In this document: piece by piece, positions 1-6,620 of the stretch
Numbering within the stretch: the first letter of the stretch is position 1
Layout: each line of letters opens with the position of its first letter
NCBI GenBank assembly: GCA_041609895.1
Contig: JBFIPX010000124.1
Coordinates: 1 to 9,527 of the forward strand
Length of the DNA: 9,527 bases
Source of the DNA: JAHHLP01 sp041609895
GTDB taxonomy: Bacteria; Bacteroidota; Rhodothermia; Rhodothermales; JABDKH01
Direction of reading: 5' to 3'
Translations under genes and position numbers: made by a program
Notes under the pieces: model-generated
Databases searched by the model: none
Seen by the model: only the letters and a program-made list of their open reading frames with translations
What the model was told of the DNA's origin: nothing

Positions 1-95
1 AGATCGCCGGGGGCGCAATTGTAATCGGCGGACTCTGGGTCATGAGGAGCGCGAGGCGACGAGAGCTGGCACGGACTGCCGCAATCGGCGTGTGA
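1..95 (+). CDS. C-terminal fragment of a membrane protein, possibly a DMT/EamA-type transporter
   Basis: The plus strand is open from the left edge (codons begin at base 3) to a TGA at 93-95, giving 30 residues. They read as a glycine-rich hydrophobic segment (IAGGAIVIGGLWVM) followed by an arginine-rich tail (RSARRRELAR), so a last transmembrane helix with a cytoplasmic positive end. A Gly/Ala-rich final helix of this style is typical of the tenth helix of DMT/EamA metabolite exporters, but 30 residues cannot prove the family. The gene is cut by the window edge and runs convergently toward the cvpA-family gene, with 73 nt between the two stops. It could also be the end of another small multi-spanning protein. 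Confidence 0.5.
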   Translation, partial: IAGGAIVIGGLWVMRSARRRELARTAAIGV

Positions 96-123
96 CCATC
101 ACCTTTATGCTTTGCCGATAGCG

Positions 124-137
124 CGGCTCAAGAGCCG
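124..137. terminator. Short GC-rich hairpin between convergent genes, possible bidirectional terminator
   Basis: CGGCTC at 124-129 pairs with GAGCCG at 132-137, leaving a very tight 2-nt (or CAAG, 4-nt) loop. It lies in the gap between the stop of the plus-strand membrane protein and the stop of the minus-strand cvpA-family gene, where a shared terminator would be expected. Neither side is followed by a clear T-tract, so it is a weak candidate for an intrinsic terminator. Confidence 0.25.
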
Positions 138-168
138 GAAGAAGTCGGGTCGGTCTGGACTCCCCTAC

Positions 169-786
169 CTAGTTACTTTCAATCGCTTTCTTCACGCCGT
201 CCGCAGCACTGTCCAGCAGCTGTTCGGCCGCCTGCTTGGACTCCGCTTCGGCAGCTTTCTCCACTTGCTCCTCGACCTCCTTGCTGAATTTCTCAGACAG
301 CTCCTCGACCTCGGGGAATACAGCCCGCACCACATTCCAGGTCGCCGGCACGGAGGCGGCCACGGGTTCGTAAAGGACCGACTCCGAACGCGTAAGACCG
401 TCAGGAATTCCCGCATATCCAAGTGCGAGAAAGACAATACCGAGCACAAGTCCAGCCTTGAAGGCTCCCGCAAGGGACCCCAGAACCCGATTCGCCGTCG
501 TCAGCTTGAGAATCTCCAATACGGTCTCGAAAAACTTGACCAACAGGATGACGGCCAGATGAAAGATGAGGAAAACCGCTATGAACCCAATCACAGGGGC
601 CACCTTCGCAGAGACGCCCATGAAGTCGGCCAGCAACGAGCCGACAGGATCCATCAGTTGCAGTGCGACGAGAAAGCCGAGGACGAGGCTCACCACGCTG
701 CTCACCTGACGTATGACGCCTGTCGTGAACCCGTGGACTACGCCAGCCGCAAGGGAAAGGAGAATGAATATGTCAAGAGCGTTCAT
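169..786 (-). CDS. CvpA family membrane protein
   Basis: A 205-residue protein with an ATG start. Hydrophobic helices are visible at about residues 4-20, 26-44, 61-83 and 105-124, giving the four-helix core of the CvpA (colicin V production) family. The family-like Asn-Arg-x-x-Gly-x-x-x-Gly pattern lies at residues 99-107 (NRVLGSLAG). Residues 158-203 form a charged, Glu/Lys/Ala-rich amphipathic tail that may be a periplasmic or cytoplasmic coiled coil. CvpA proteins are inner-membrane proteins tied to colicin V export in E. coli and to envelope stress tolerance elsewhere; their molecular activity is not settled. The start is 25 nt after the stop of the YqeY-type gene, so the two are probably co-transcribed. 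There is no Shine-Dalgarno sequence before the ATG. Family call is firm; function is not. Confidence 0.88.
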   Translation of the reverse strand: MNALDIFILLSLAAGVVHGFTTGVIRQVSSVVSLVLGFLVALQLMDPVGSLLADFMGVSAKVAPVIGFIAVFLIFHLAVILLVKFFETVLEILKLTTANRVLGSLAGAFKAGLVLGIVFLALGYAGIPDGLTRSESVLYEPVAASVPATWNVVRAVFPEVEELSEKFSKEVEEQVEKAAEAESKQAAEQLLDSAADGVKKAIESN

Positions 787-811
787 TACCGAGAGCGATG
801 AATCAATTGTT

Positions 812-1261
812 TCAAGTGAGCAATTCGCGAACGATCTCGTTCACGCGCCGGCCATCTGCCTTCCCGCGGAGGCGTCCCATTGCGGGCCCCATCACCTTTC
901 CCATATCTGAAATCGACTCTGCCCCAACTTCCTGAACAATCTCGTGCACAATGTTCCGAATTTCGTTGTCATTGAGTTGTTTTGGAAGGTAGTCTTCGAT
1001 GATCTCGAGTTCTTCCCTCTCTGTTGCCACGAGGTCGTCGCGGTTTGCCGCCTCAAACTGGTCTATTGAGTCGCGCCTTTGTTTTGCCTGCTTCTGCAGC
1101 AGCGCAATCGCCTCCTCGTCGGAGATTCCGGCACCAGCCGTTCGGATCTCAATCTCCTTCTGCTGAATCGCTGCACGGATGGAACGCAGCGTCCGAATCC
1201 GCGATGTATCGCGATCCCGCATTGCTTGCTTGAGGTCTGACTGAATACGATCTACCAGCAT
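812..1261 (-). CDS. yqeY: GatB/YqeY domain-containing protein
   Basis: A 149-residue protein that matches the stand-alone YqeY family over its full usual length. It starts with the typical amphipathic helix (MLVDRIQSDLKQAMRDRD) and then RTLRSIRAAIQQKEIE. The middle segment has the family hallmark EELEIIEDYLPKQL at residues 83-96, and the C-terminal part carries DMGKVMGPAMGRLRGKADGRRVNEIV. The domain is homologous to the C-terminal tRNA-acceptor-binding tail of GatB in the Glu-tRNA(Gln) amidotransferase. The single-domain proteins are cytoplasmic and their role is not well defined, although tRNA binding or amidotransferase assistance is often suggested. It lies 120 nt after the PEGA gene and 25 nt before the cvpA-family gene. 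The ATG at 1261 gives the standard N-terminus. It ends in TGA. Confidence 0.93.
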   Translation of the reverse strand: MLVDRIQSDLKQAMRDRDTSRIRTLRSIRAAIQQKEIEIRTAGAGISDEEAIALLQKQAKQRRDSIDQFEAANRDDLVATEREELEIIEDYLPKQLNDNEIRNIVHEIVQEVGAESISDMGKVMGPAMGRLRGKADGRRVNEIVRELLT

Positions 1262-1290
1262 GACTTGGACGTTTAATGGTCATTTGTGCA

Positions 1291-1308
1291 GCAGGAATTC
1301 ACTCCTGC
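1291..1308 (-). other. Six-base-pair hairpin in the gap upstream of yqeY
   Basis: GCAGGA at 1291-1296 pairs perfectly with TCCTGC at 1303-1308 around a 6-nt loop. It lies in the 120-nt gap between the PEGA gene and yqeY. On the minus strand no T-run follows, so it does not look like a normal intrinsic terminator. It could be part of the yqeY leader or a chance dyad. No convincing promoter was seen in this gap. Confidence 0.25.
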
Positions 1309-1381
1309 CAATAAACGCCCACATTGGAGACTTGTTTAGGTGTCCCGCGGGCGCAGGGGAAAGGACTGGGGCGCAGAGCTT

Positions 1382-2170
1382 CTAGCGAAGAACCAGTCTC
1401 ACAGTAAACAGGCCCAAGCCCGCCTGCATCACTCCAAGCGCTACTCCGGAATAGACATCGTACCGTTTTACGTCGCTACGAATGGATGGGTCGCCGGATT
1501 CCCGGGATCGATCGTAGCGGCGATCTGCCTTAAACTTGTAATGAACAGCTACGACGCCGGCCACAGCTGCTGTTCCAAGGGCGGCGTAATCGATCCACTT
1601 TCGCCTTTGATGAGGCGGACTTAGTGCAATCCGGGCTGCCGTCTCCTCATTCGGGTCGATAGGTCTGAGGCGGACCGCATGAACGTTCCAAAGGTCGGAA
1701 CCCGGGTCAATTTCCTCCGCCCAATATCCATCCAATTCGAACGTGACTGGACCGACTAGCGGAAGGTCGGTGACGGTCTCAAATGGCGTAAGTCCCATCT
1801 CCCGTTCGCCCGACTCAGCCAGCACACGTGCCCCGAACGGCTTTGATTCGAATCGATATCGATATGGGAAATCGATTCTAATCGAAACGGTGTCTGGTTG
1901 AGAGAAGTCCGAAAGTCGCACTGACGCCGGAGGGATCGACCAGTTTTCTCGGCCCCGGACCACCAGTCGAATCGTCTCGCTATCGCGCGGAACGGCAAAG
2001 TAGCGTTGACTTGCTCTGCCAATCAGAGCGTCATCTACGTACACAGAGGCGTGCGGCGCATTTGTGTGCAGCTCCACGACCGTGCTGCCGGAGTCCTGTC
2101 CACGGCTCGCGCGGGCCACGATGATGCCCGAGACGATCAAGAACAAGACGGCTTTCAATTTCCTATCCAC
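1382..2170 (-). CDS. Exported PEGA-domain protein with two C-terminal membrane helices
   Basis: The GTG at 2170 gives a 262-residue protein beginning MDRKLKAVLF, a normal signal peptide or N-terminal anchor (hydrophobic residues 6-19, possible cleavage after ARA-21). A GTG at 2227 would add 19 hydrophilic residues ahead of this signal, so the shorter form is preferred. Residues 30-72 and 103-150 look like two PEGA-type beta domains: the first has TVVELHTNAPHASVYVDD with GRAS following, the second has SKPFGARVLAES with GLTPFET and a closing ELDGYW. Residues 194-211 and 240-258 are hydrophobic helices separated by a strongly basic loop (KFKADRRYDR), so the loop is probably cytoplasmic and the PEGA domains periplasmic. 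PEGA domains are thought to bind surface or envelope glycans or proteins. The start overlaps the end of the PQQ-propeller gene by 8 nt, which suggests translational coupling. Specific function is unknown. Confidence 0.75.
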   Translation of the reverse strand: MDRKLKAVLFLIVSGIIVARASRGQDSGSTVVELHTNAPHASVYVDDALIGRASQRYFAVPRDSETIRLVVRGRENWSIPPASVRLSDFSQPDTVSIRIDFPYRYRFESKPFGARVLAESGEREMGLTPFETVTDLPLVGPVTFELDGYWAEEIDPGSDLWNVHAVRLRPIDPNEETAARIALSPPHQRRKWIDYAALGTAAVAGVVAVHYKFKADRRYDRSRESGDPSIRSDVKRYDVYSGVALGVMQAGLGLFTVRLVLR

Positions 2171-3359
2171 TGCTCGCGACGCTGTCTTGTTCTTTGGACG
2201 AAAACTTGTACACGTGTCTGGGTTCACTAAGAATGAACAGAGAGCCGCCGCGAATCGACGGTGCAGACTTCACGCGACCCTCAACCTCGGCTGTCCAGAG
2301 TTCGTGCCCGCTTGCGAGATCAAGTCCGTGTACGGACTTTCGCATCGTCCCGAAGAACACTTGATCGCCCGCAATTACCGGTGCGGCAGTGATGGCGCCA
2401 TCACCGTGCCAGGTCCATTCCAGCGTTCCGTCTGTCAGGCTGAAGGCCCGGACCATCCCGTCCGAGGCACCGATGACGACGCGCTTGCCTGCGATCGCCG
2501 GCGAGGCCATCTTTACGGACGAATCGGTTAAGTTTTGGCGCCACTGGATCTCGCCATTAGCAACTGCAAGCGCGTATAGCGATCCGCGCGCCGAGCCGAT
2601 AATCACGCTTCCAGCGGTAGAAGCCGGCGTTGCATAGATAGCTTCGCCGATCTCTCTGGTCCAAAGCAAGTCACCTGTCCTCGGTGAGACGGCATGTACA
2701 CCACCCTTGTCGTCGGCAAGAATTAACGTCGCGTCATCCACGAGAATCGGCGTGGTCGTGATGGCACGGGCCGAATCAAATGGTCTCTGCCAAATCGCTT
2801 CCCCTATCCGCGCATCGACAGCATGAAGCCTCGACTCGACATCGGAGAAAATGACCATGTTGTCAAAAAGCAGGACTCCCTCGTCCACGGGAGGGCAATC
2901 TATCTTCCAAACCTCGCGGCCGGAGGACAGGTCATGAGCGACGACACCATGCCGGGAACCCCAGGCAGACGGAACGAAGATGACCGTGCCTCTCATGGCC
3001 GGGGTTCCGTTCACGGATTCGCCGAAGCTCTCAACCCCTTTCTTTTTGCCGTTCTCGAGACCGATTGCATGCAGTTCTCCCTTTCGCGTGTGTGCGTACA
3101 CATAGCTACCGGCAACCAGAGCTCCGCCAGGGCCAAAACCTCCCCCGGCGTTGTAAACCCACTCTTCCTCGAGCGGGAGCTTGAGTCTGCTCTCAACGCT
3201 ATTCGTTCTCGTCGCACTTCCACCCTCCGTAAGCCAATCATCGGCTGCGATATGTCCAGGATCGGATATTTGGAGCGACGAGCACGACGCCAGTGATATC
3301 CCGGCGACCAGTAGCGCGATCGTAACCCTGGGGAGATGATTGTGTGACAAAATCGGCAT
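2163..3359 (-). CDS. PQQ-repeat beta-propeller lipoprotein (BamB-like)
   Basis: The ATG at 3359 gives 398 residues with a lipoprotein signal: residues 11-25 are hydrophobic and the lipobox is LASC with Cys26. Residues +2 and +3 are Ser, with no Asp retention signal, so outer-membrane sorting is likely by the E. coli rule. From about residue 66 to 386 it consists of PQQ/pyrrolo-quinoline-type propeller repeats, each with a V/I-x-A-x-D/L core then G-x-x-x-W; the closing Trp residues are near 151, 190, 233, 273, 315 and 355, which fits a seven- or eight-bladed propeller like BamB. BamB is an outer-membrane lipoprotein subunit of the barrel-assembly machinery, but similar propellers also serve other scaffolds. 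The ATG lies one base after the stop of the upstream peptidase-barrel gene. An open upstream extension to 3464 would only add a Ser-rich shadow of that gene's end. It is BamB-like in architecture; orthology is not shown. Confidence 0.85.
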   Translation of the reverse strand: MPILSHNHLPRVTIALLVAGISLASCSSLQISDPGHIAADDWLTEGGSATRTNSVESRLKLPLEEEWVYNAGGGFGPGGALVAGSYVYAHTRKGELHAIGLENGKKKGVESFGESVNGTPAMRGTVIFVPSAWGSRHGVVAHDLSSGREVWKIDCPPVDEGVLLFDNMVIFSDVESRLHAVDARIGEAIWQRPFDSARAITTTPILVDDATLILADDKGGVHAVSPRTGDLLWTREIGEAIYATPASTAGSVIIGSARGSLYALAVANGEIQWRQNLTDSSVKMASPAIAGKRVVIGASDGMVRAFSLTDGTLEWTWHGDGAITAAPVIAGDQVFFGTMRKSVHGLDLASGHELWTAEVEGRVKSAPSIRGGSLFILSEPRHVYKFSSKEQDSVASSG

Positions 3360-3360
3360 C

Positions 3361-6321
3361 CTAGAAGTCCCAGCCGAAGAAGAACTGCTTGAAGAACCGG
3401 TCCCGGTGCTTGAAGCCATCACGATATCGCCAGCCAAGATCATATCGAAGAACGAAGCCGCCAAAGATGTTTAATCGGAATCCGACACCGGTCGAGCCAA
3501 TCGTATCGCCAGCGTTGATCTGACGCCGGATCTCGTTGTAGTCGTCGTTCCACGCGTGCGCGGCGTCGAAGAACAGCGCACCCTTCAGATTGTGTATGCC
3601 GAAGGGCGACAATATCGGCGTGATCAGTGAAGGTGCGGTCAGGATCGGAAATCGCAATTCATGCGAGGTAAACCACATCTTCTGTCCGCGTACCGAGAAC
3701 AGGCTGAAGCCGCGAAGATCCCAGCTTCCTCCGAGCACAAAAAGCCGTGCCTCCTTTCCCTGGTTCCACCGACCGTTGAAGCGAGAGGCAACCGTTATGT
3801 CTCGTGTCAGCCTGAAGTACTTGCGAACGTCAAGGTCAAACGTGAAATAGCTGACGTTGGACTCGTAAATATCGGTCGTATAGGCCGTCGTGAAGCTTGC
3901 ACGCCAGCCATCAATAGGGCCATTGAAATAATACAAGGCGTTGTCGTGGGTCAGCGATACAGCGTTTGACAGTAGTAGCGCATCACGGCTTATCTGCCGC
4001 GTTGCAATCTCCTTGTAGCTCCAGTTGAGCGACGTGCTAAATTCTACTCTCCTGAACTTGGAGAGAGGATAGCTGACGGCGCCGAAGCCACCGTAGATCG
4101 TTTCGAAGAAAGTGGGGAACTCGGAGGGTGCGTCGGGATCCGTGAGGTCGTATCGGCGGCCGCTGAACCGATAAAGACCATAGGCGATGTTTGTCCTCTT
4201 GTGAAGCTGAAGACGGCTTACGGCAAAGCTCAAGCGTTTTAGGAAGTCCCGCTGCGTATCGGCTGTGTTATATAGTGTTACAAACAAGTGATCGTCGCCA
4301 AGCATGTCAGAGAAGGCGAGTACGGCTCCCCCGATAGTGCCGAGGACCGCACTCTGGCTTACCTGACCCTGAGCAATATCCAGTTTGTATCCTTTGGAGT
4401 ACGGCTTTTTAATCGCGCCATTGTCTGCCTCGATCTTTCCGAACGTCCACCGTTCCGATTGTGGGTCGGGGTCTGCGAGAACTACCGAGCGGGGTGCAGC
4501 ACGCAGGGAGTCGAAAGCGCTGAGACGGCGAATCGAAAAGCTGAACGACTCGAAGCTGGAAAACACGAGTTGGTCGTCCTGGGTCCACACGGGATCGAAT
4601 GCGGCTGAAGTAAGGTTGGTTACCTGCCGAAGTTTTACAGCCTGGGGCTCCTGCAGTAATACCGGACTTGACACCGCGGTCGAGGCGATGATCGGATCGC
4701 CTTCATCCATGGTGGAGACGTCGGCCGTCCAGATGTTCTGAGCCGTGAAGCGACCGCCGTCGTCGACGGTTGCACTTGAGAAAACGATTGACGTGCCGTC
4801 CGGGCTCCACTGCGGAGAGAGATCCAGCCTGCCGCCTTCGGTAACGAACTTGACGTCTCTACTTTCAAGGTCTAACAGGAACAGGTTGTAGTAGCCCTGT
4901 GACCCGTGCGCCGATCGATCGGAAGAGAAAACGATGTAGCGCCCGTTAGGACTCCAGGAAGGGTCACGATCGTCATACTTGTCATTCGTCAATCGAACGA
5001 GAATTCCATCAGCCAAGGAGAAGCTGTATAGGTCGCTGAACCCCCGGTCATCGATCGATGAGAAGATGATGCTCTCGCCATCGGGACTCCATGACGGTGA
5101 GTAGACCGCTACGAGATCATCAAAGTCGTACGTCGCCATCAGGTGGTCGTTCTCGAGATCATAAACGTGAACCACGTCCCGCTGACCGCTCTTTGTGACG
5201 AACGCGAGGCGTCCCTCCGCGGACACGCTCATCCGGCTTTCGAAAAGGTGGAACGCCTCGAAGCGATCATTCCGCTCTCCTGCGATGAGGATTTCAGGCT
5301 TCGATAGCGGTCGGTAGTCCTCGTCGACTTGCACCTGAAACACGTTGCTGTAGCCGGTCCTGTTTCCGACGAAGTAGACCTTACGGGTACCATCCTTGAA
5401 TTGATAGAATGCCGGCTTTGCGCTAAACCCGCGGGTCGAAATACCAGAGGCTACAATGGATGGGACCTGCACATCCTCGAGGACCGGGTAGTAGCGCTGT
5501 TTGAGCCATGCCTCCCATCCCGCTGAGATATTATCGAAACTGTCTCGCAGCACGATTTCCATCACTCGAGTGAAATCGCGATCCTTCCACGTATTGTCGA
5601 TCAGGTCCAGGAGCCTCTCCTCGCCATATGTCTCGGCAATGAACCTGCAAATCGCCTCGCCCTGCTTGTACATCTGAAACGAGCCGGAAATGCGGTACAT
5701 CGTTTTCAGTGGCACGAGGTAGTTCGAGAAGATCGCGTCACGGAGCACCATCTCATGCGTGTGATCAGGTTCGCCGGACCAGTACTCGGCCAATCCTTCG
5801 GTAAACCACAACGGCAGGAACCGGTCGACAACCTTGCGATGGTCCCGCATCACCCGAATCACTTTGTTAAAGGTGAATACGTGCACCAGTTCGTGCCGTA
5901 TCACGCGTCGAAAGCGATGCAGATTGCCATTGGCCGGGATGACAACGCGACCTTTTAAGAACTCGAAAAAGCCTCCGACGCCATCGGGAATAAATCCCGG
6001 AGTGACGTTTGTTTGTTTGAAATGGAGGTTTGAGGAGTAAAAGATGAGCGGCACGCGCTCATTCAGGGAGAAATTGAATTTATTCTGCATCTCCCGGTAG
6101 GCCTCTTCGGCAAAGGCGGCACCGTGCTCTGCCAGTTCCTGCATTTCGACGTAGTAGTAGACATCGAAATGCTCGGTCTGAAGGATGTGCCAGTCGAAAT
6201 CCTCGTACTGAATTTTATTGCGACCGAAGTGGTAGAAACCGAACTGTGCATCAACGGTCGGTACCGCGGCAAACGAGAGCAGGCCGATCAGAACGACTAG
6301 TTGTTGTCGCCGAAAAAACAT
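3361..6321 (-). CDS. Exported metallopeptidase / WD40-like propeller / Omp85-type barrel fusion protein
   Basis: The ATG at 6321 gives 986 residues beginning with a good signal peptide (MFFRRQQLVVLIGLLSFAAV, likely cleavage after VDA-26). An ATG at 6357 would add 12 hydrophilic residues. Residues ~35-280 form a peptidase MA-like (gluzincin) domain: HELVH at 143-147 gives two zinc His and the catalytic Glu, and WFTEGLAEYW at 172-181 supplies the third ligand, Glu175. Residues ~304-600 hold about six TolB/PD40 propeller blades, three with the SWSPDG-type motif near 410, 456 and 505. Residues ~635-986 look like a beta-barrel: GGSWDLRGF near 864-872 matches the Omp85 loop-6 RGF/RGY motif, FFDAAHAW at 917-924 is a typical late-strand motif, and the chain ends in the outer-membrane signature WDF. 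No POTRA domain is seen. It leads a coupled three-gene set. Domain calls are firm from motifs; substrate and topology are unknown. Confidence 0.85.
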   Translation of the reverse strand: MFFRRQQLVVLIGLLSFAAVPTVDAQFGFYHFGRNKIQYEDFDWHILQTEHFDVYYYVEMQELAEHGAAFAEEAYREMQNKFNFSLNERVPLIFYSSNLHFKQTNVTPGFIPDGVGGFFEFLKGRVVIPANGNLHRFRRVIRHELVHVFTFNKVIRVMRDHRKVVDRFLPLWFTEGLAEYWSGEPDHTHEMVLRDAIFSNYLVPLKTMYRISGSFQMYKQGEAICRFIAETYGEERLLDLIDNTWKDRDFTRVMEIVLRDSFDNISAGWEAWLKQRYYPVLEDVQVPSIVASGISTRGFSAKPAFYQFKDGTRKVYFVGNRTGYSNVFQVQVDEDYRPLSKPEILIAGERNDRFEAFHLFESRMSVSAEGRLAFVTKSGQRDVVHVYDLENDHLMATYDFDDLVAVYSPSWSPDGESIIFSSIDDRGFSDLYSFSLADGILVRLTNDKYDDRDPSWSPNGRYIVFSSDRSAHGSQGYYNLFLLDLESRDVKFVTEGGRLDLSPQWSPDGTSIVFSSATVDDGGRFTAQNIWTADVSTMDEGDPIIASTAVSSPVLLQEPQAVKLRQVTNLTSAAFDPVWTQDDQLVFSSFESFSFSIRRLSAFDSLRAAPRSVVLADPDPQSERWTFGKIEADNGAIKKPYSKGYKLDIAQGQVSQSAVLGTIGGAVLAFSDMLGDDHLFVTLYNTADTQRDFLKRLSFAVSRLQLHKRTNIAYGLYRFSGRRYDLTDPDAPSEFPTFFETIYGGFGAVSYPLSKFRRVEFSTSLNWSYKEIATRQISRDALLLSNAVSLTHDNALYYFNGPIDGWRASFTTAYTTDIYESNVSYFTFDLDVRKYFRLTRDITVASRFNGRWNQGKEARLFVLGGSWDLRGFSLFSVRGQKMWFTSHELRFPILTAPSLITPILSPFGIHNLKGALFFDAAHAWNDDYNEIRRQINAGDTIGSTGVGFRLNIFGGFVLRYDLGWRYRDGFKHRDRFFKQFFFGWDF

Positions 6322-6620
6322 TGCCAGATGATTCGCACAATCGAAGTGGGTGGCCATACAGATAATTCGCTACGTCACGTGCGGTGCGCCGTTCCCCAAG
6401 GTACTGGAAATCGCCCCAAGGGGCCGCCGGGATGGGAATGGTTGGCCGTCGATTTCGAACTCACGAAGAGAATGCCTATTCAGCTTCGGTGCGGAAACTG
6501 GACCTCGGCTTGGACGGCCCGGAGGCCGAGATGAGGAGATGAGCTCCGATCATGTCGATAGGCTGTAATAACGCCGGCAATCTAGGTGAGCGCCCACCGT
6601 GTCAGTATGAAACTCGCCGC
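6322..6620. other. 299-nt gene-free region between ptsI and the peptidase-barrel operon
   Basis: No convincing gene was found on either strand; the plus-strand reading frames here (up to 77 codons) have no recognisable features and overlap real genes. This gap should hold the ptsI terminator and the promoter of the three-gene envelope operon. It has two GC-rich dyads, GCCCC/GGGGC at 6413-6424 with a 2-nt loop and the larger hairpin at 6504-6530. On the minus strand an AATTAT sequence lies at about 6362-6367, just before the longer ATG (6357). If it is a -10 element, transcription would start about at that codon and favour the ATG at 6321, but no -35 at a normal distance was seen. Confidence 0.4.
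6504..6530 (-). terminator. Hairpin about 90 nt downstream of ptsI, possible terminator
   Basis: CTCGGC at 6504-6509 pairs with GCCGAG at 6525-6530, and a GU and a UA pair can extend it inward, leaving an 11-nt loop. It lies downstream of the ptsI stop on the minus strand. The bases after it on that strand contain only a short TTT (CAGTTTCC), so it is not a canonical intrinsic terminator. Confidence 0.25.

Noticed and set aside
112..801. A 229-codon plus-strand open frame opposite the cvpA-family gene
   Set aside because: It lies antisense to the whole of a gene with clear CvpA features, has no recognisable domain, and its composition (Arg/His/Glu-rich) is that of an antisense shadow.
1344..1351. 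CCCGCGGG palindrome between the PEGA gene and yqeY
   Set aside because: Eight GC-only bases with no loop, and no T-run follows; expected by chance at this GC content.
1845..1863. Overlapping palindromes GATTCGAATC and ATCGATATCGAT
   Set aside because: They lie inside the PEGA gene and are explained by the codons for an Arg/Tyr/Phe-rich stretch (YRYRFES); nothing suggests a binding site.
3360..3464. A Ser-rich N-terminal extension of the PQQ-propeller gene (seven consecutive Ser)
   Set aside because: It is the out-of-frame reading of the 3' end of the peptidase-barrel gene; the lipoprotein signal begins at the ATG at 3359.
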